A stretch of 21,808 bases of DNA. Source: Azospirillum brasilense (GTDB taxonomy: Bacteria > Pseudomonadota > Alphaproteobacteria > Rickettsiales > UBA3002). Below are positions 19,957-21,808 of this stretch, in pieces. The notes beneath the pieces are model-generated. The model ran no database searches, was not told the origin of the DNA, and saw only the letters and a program-made list of their open reading frames with translations. Made by a program: the position numbers and the translations under genes. How positions within the stretch are numbered: the stretch's first letter is position 1; each line of letters begins with the position of its first letter. The stretch is from assembly GCA_003241645.1 (NCBI GenBank), contig QFOX01000034.1, positions 1 to 21,808 on the forward strand. Reading direction: 5' to 3'.

Positions 19957-20802
19957 CTAGCTGCGGGTCGCCGCCGTTTCAAAGATGCGGTCATTGCCCG
20001 GAACATGCGGCTCACCGCGGAAATTCAAGGCATTCGCAAAGCGCTGTACGCAGGTATCGAAGCGTTTGTCGCATCCTGCCACGGCGGTATAACTGTCACC
20101 CACTTGCAACGCATGGGGAAGCGGAAGGAACAGGCCGAATCGACCCGCGCGGTAGTCGCGCACCTCCATTTGCTGGCCCGCATTCGCGCCGCTGGTCATG
20201 CTCACGATGCCATAGCTGAAAAATCCATTGGTTTCGGTGCGTGTTGCATCCACGAATGCATGCGCGCTTTCCAGCTGCGTGACCGTGCCCGAAACCGTGA
20301 ACGCGGCAAGGTTCTTGCCACAGCGCGCGTCGCCAAGTTTGGCCCGGCAATGCGCGGTGTAGACCTCACCGATCGTTTGGGCGAGCGCCGCGTTGTAGCC
20401 CCGCACTTCCACCACGAATTGCCCGCTGCGTAACGTCACCTCACCCAGCCACCCGGTTTTCAGGTGCAGTTGCCCTGCATCGGGCGCGGTGTAATTCACC
20501 ATAAAAATACGCAGCTTCGCATGGTCGTACACGCCCGCCAGCAGGTCATTCTCCGCGATTGCATCGTCGCGCAGCATGCCTTCGATCTCAAGGTTATCCA
20601 CGGCCAGTCCAGCCTGGCTGGTCACGGCGCTGGGCAGCATGCCGGTCGCCGCGCTGTAGCATACGCCTTCCACCCATAGATCCACCGCATGGTCGGTGAA
20701 GGATTGCACCACGCCATCGCGGCGGGTGATCTGCCAGCAGGTGGCCAGCGTCGTGACCTCCTGCTGCAGGTGGGCCTGCATGGCCGGGCTTAATTCCTGC
20801 AT
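19957..20802 (-). CDS. DUF2163 / phage BR0599 family tail protein
   Basis: A 281-residue protein matching the GTA distal-tail hub component. The N-terminus has the typical LATCWQITRRDGVVQSFTDH, and the middle has LEIEGMLRDDAIAENDLLAG, with YDHAKLRIFMVNYTAPDAG and LHLKTGWLGEVT. The C-terminal domain (about 165-280) contains a cysteine-rich part: HCRAKLGDARCGKNLAAF and GCDKRFDTCVQRFANALNFR, with GEPHVPGND near the end. These conserved cysteines suggest bound metal or disulphides, and a [4Fe-4S]-like site is reported for the GTA version. ATG 20802 starts two bases after the DUF2460 stop. Confidence 0.9.
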   Translation of the reverse strand: MQELSPAMQAHLQQEVTTLATCWQITRRDGVVQSFTDHAVDLWVEGVCYSAATGMLPSAVTSQAGLAVDNLEIEGMLRDDAIAENDLLAGVYDHAKLRIFMVNYTAPDAGQLHLKTGWLGEVTLRSGQFVVEVRGYNAALAQTIGEVYTAHCRAKLGDARCGKNLAAFTVSGTVTQLESAHAFVDATRTETNGFFSYGIVSMTSGANAGQQMEVRDYRAGRFGLFLPLPHALQVGDSYTAVAGCDKRFDTCVQRFANALNFRGEPHVPGNDRIFETAATRS

Positions 20803-20804
20803 GG

Positions 20805-21404
20805 CTAACCCCGCACTTCGATCAGGGGAATCTCCGCCCAGCTATGGCTGCCATACGAATCCATGCTGGCCACCAGCTGGTCCGTGTCGAAGCGCACGGG
20901 CACATCGAATTCAAAATCCGCTGTGATGGCTGCGCCCAGCACCGGAGCGGCCGCAAAACTCACCACGCCGGTGCCATGGTCCACGCTCACTCCCGTGGTC
21001 TGCACCACCCCGTTGCGGTAAATCTTTACGCTACCAATGACCGGCTTCGTAATGCTGCGCACCTCTTGCGCGCCGCCATTCACGTAGCGTTTCACCAACT
21101 GAAAATTCGTGCGGGTGCCGTCCCCCGTGCCGATGGATTGCCCCATGGCGCGGTAATCCGCCCAGTCCTTGAAGCGGAATGCTTCTGCCCTGCCCTTGCG
21201 CGCGCGGAAGAAGGTGATCAGCGCTTCAAGCTGGGCAGCGTTTTGCACGCCCTTGGCCACATTATAGCGCAACCGGCTTTGTGGCCACACGCTGTTGCGC
21301 TGCTCCTGCCCGCTGACACTGGTCACGATATCCGTCACGAATTCCGGCCCACCGGCACTGCCATACGCAATGGCCGGTGGGAATTGCACATCGGCAAATC
21401 CCAT
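20805..21404 (-). CDS. DUF2460 distal tail protein
   Basis: A 199-residue protein of the GTA and phage distal-tail family. It starts MGFADVQFPPAIAYGSAGGP and has VTSVSGQEQRNSVWPQSRLR and ALITFFRARKGRAEAFRFKD, followed by FQLVKRYVNGGAQEVRSITK and a C-terminal strand-rich part with FDVPVRFDTDQLVASMDSYG and IPLIEVRG. Length and motifs agree with the family. It forms the ring that joins the tail tube to the hub. ATG 21404 has AGGT seven bases upstream. It lies two bases from the DUF2163 gene, so the two are an operon. Confidence 0.92.
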   Translation of the reverse strand: MGFADVQFPPAIAYGSAGGPEFVTDIVTSVSGQEQRNSVWPQSRLRYNVAKGVQNAAQLEALITFFRARKGRAEAFRFKDWADYRAMGQSIGTGDGTRTNFQLVKRYVNGGAQEVRSITKPVIGSVKIYRNGVVQTTGVSVDHGTGVVSFAAAPVLGAAITADFEFDVPVRFDTDQLVASMDSYGSHSWAEIPLIEVRG

Positions 21405-21448
21405 GGTTGCTACCTATTCAGTTAGAAGGAAATGGTTAGAAAAAGCGC

Positions 21449-21808
21449 TTACGCGCCAACGCCCTGTTGCTGGGCTGCGGCAGCGCGTTGCTGCATCAGG
21501 CGATCGACCTGGCTGACCGGTTGGGCTGCCGCCATCGGGCCGGCAAAACCGCCATTCAGGTTCGGGGCCGATGCACCAAGGTCACGCACCGGCAGAATGC
21601 CCTGCGCCACCGCATGCGCTTCACGCACGCTGGCATTGGCCAGCGCGGGGTATGCCTGCATCACGCCTGCCACCTGCTCCGGTGCCATCTTGTGAATGGG
21701 CGCACCGAATTGCTGCTTCACCTGCTTGGCGAACAGCTCGTCCTGTGCCACGCGAAGCATGAAGATCAGTTGCGGGTTGATGACCTGCTTGCGATCCACA
21801 CCCTGCAT
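21449..21808 (-). CDS. Unknown phage-region protein, possibly truncated by window edge
   Basis: 119 residues visible. The right edge falls exactly on an ATG (21806-21808), so this may be the full start or an internal methionine of a longer protein. The first half is helical and charged (MLRVAQDELFAKQVKQQFGA, EQVAGVMQAYPAL), the last part is rich in A, Q, P and G (AAAQPVSQVDRLMQQRAAAA). In GTA clusters this position follows the tape-measure gene; the sequence visible does not look like a tape measure with membrane segments, but it could be its C-terminus. Function unknown. Confidence 0.6.
   Translation of the reverse strand: MQGVDRKQVINPQLIFMLRVAQDELFAKQVKQQFGAPIHKMAPEQVAGVMQAYPALANASVREAHAVAQGILPVRDLGASAPNLNGGFAGPMAAAQPVSQVDRLMQQRAAAAQQQGVGA

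Larger units (their letters stand above)
10263..21808 (-). mobile_element. Prophage or GTA-like tail and lysis module (continues past right edge)
   Basis: A block of minus-strand genes in the order of an alphaproteobacterial GTA or siphophage tail: DUF2460, DUF2163, NlpC/P60 peptidase and TIM-barrel tail protein, then a DUF2793 tail protein, DUF6127, holin and endolysin. The left limit is placed at the convergent stop shared with hflX, but the two unknown genes at this edge could also be host genes. No integrase, capsid or terminase gene is visible in this part. The lysis cassette next to the tail genes favours a prophage over a classical GTA, whose lysis genes usually lie elsewhere; the window cannot settle this. 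Confidence 0.75.

Overview
The window looks like chromosomal DNA of an alphaproteobacterium. The evidence is moderate GC with GC-rich third positions, an hfq-hflX pair, tail genes of the gene-transfer-agent (GTA) type, a GTA-type three-membrane-segment holin, and a valyl-tRNA synthetase of the archaeal genre known from Rickettsia-like lineages. An ankyrin-repeat protein and palindromic repeats inserted in frame inside valS also fit a host-associated or Rickettsiales/Holosporales-like lineage, but the exact order is not proven by this sequence.

Region 1 (1 to about 2590) is the end of an integrated element. Five + strand genes are packed with ATGA overlaps or a 1-base gap: a DnaA N-terminal-domain protein (cut by the window edge), a DUF6362 protein, two small unknown proteins and a large serine recombinase. 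The recombinase reading frame runs straight through a complete minus-strand tRNA-Leu(UAG) gene (2588-2672), which marks the attachment site.

Region 2 (about 2590-10266) is host chromosome: tRNA-Leu, an orphan pseudopilin (minus), an ankyrin-repeat protein with its own promoter-like sequence, valS with two palindromic insertions in or next to the editing domain, a second orphan pseudopilin, a 365-base spacer with several hairpins, and hfq-hflX.

Region 3 (10263-21808, continuing past the right edge) is a prophage or GTA-like module on the minus strand. Read from right to left it holds an unknown protein, DUF2460, DUF2163, a small unknown protein, DUF2335, an NlpC/P60 peptidase, the very large GTA TIM-barrel/tail host-specificity protein, an unknown protein, a DUF2793 tail protein, DUF6127, a GTA-type holin, a GH24 endolysin and two unknown proteins with hydrophobic C-termini. 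This is a distal-tail, adsorption and lysis block. One gene, a bacterial PH-domain plus SHOCT protein (14136-14705), points the other way and has its own promoter/operator-like sequence, as expected of a lysogenically expressed cargo gene.

No CRISPR array, rRNA or insertion sequence was seen. The least explained items are the two proteins next to hflX, the PH-SHOCT cargo gene, the valS insertions, and the recombinase gene whose C-terminus is borrowed from a host tRNA gene.
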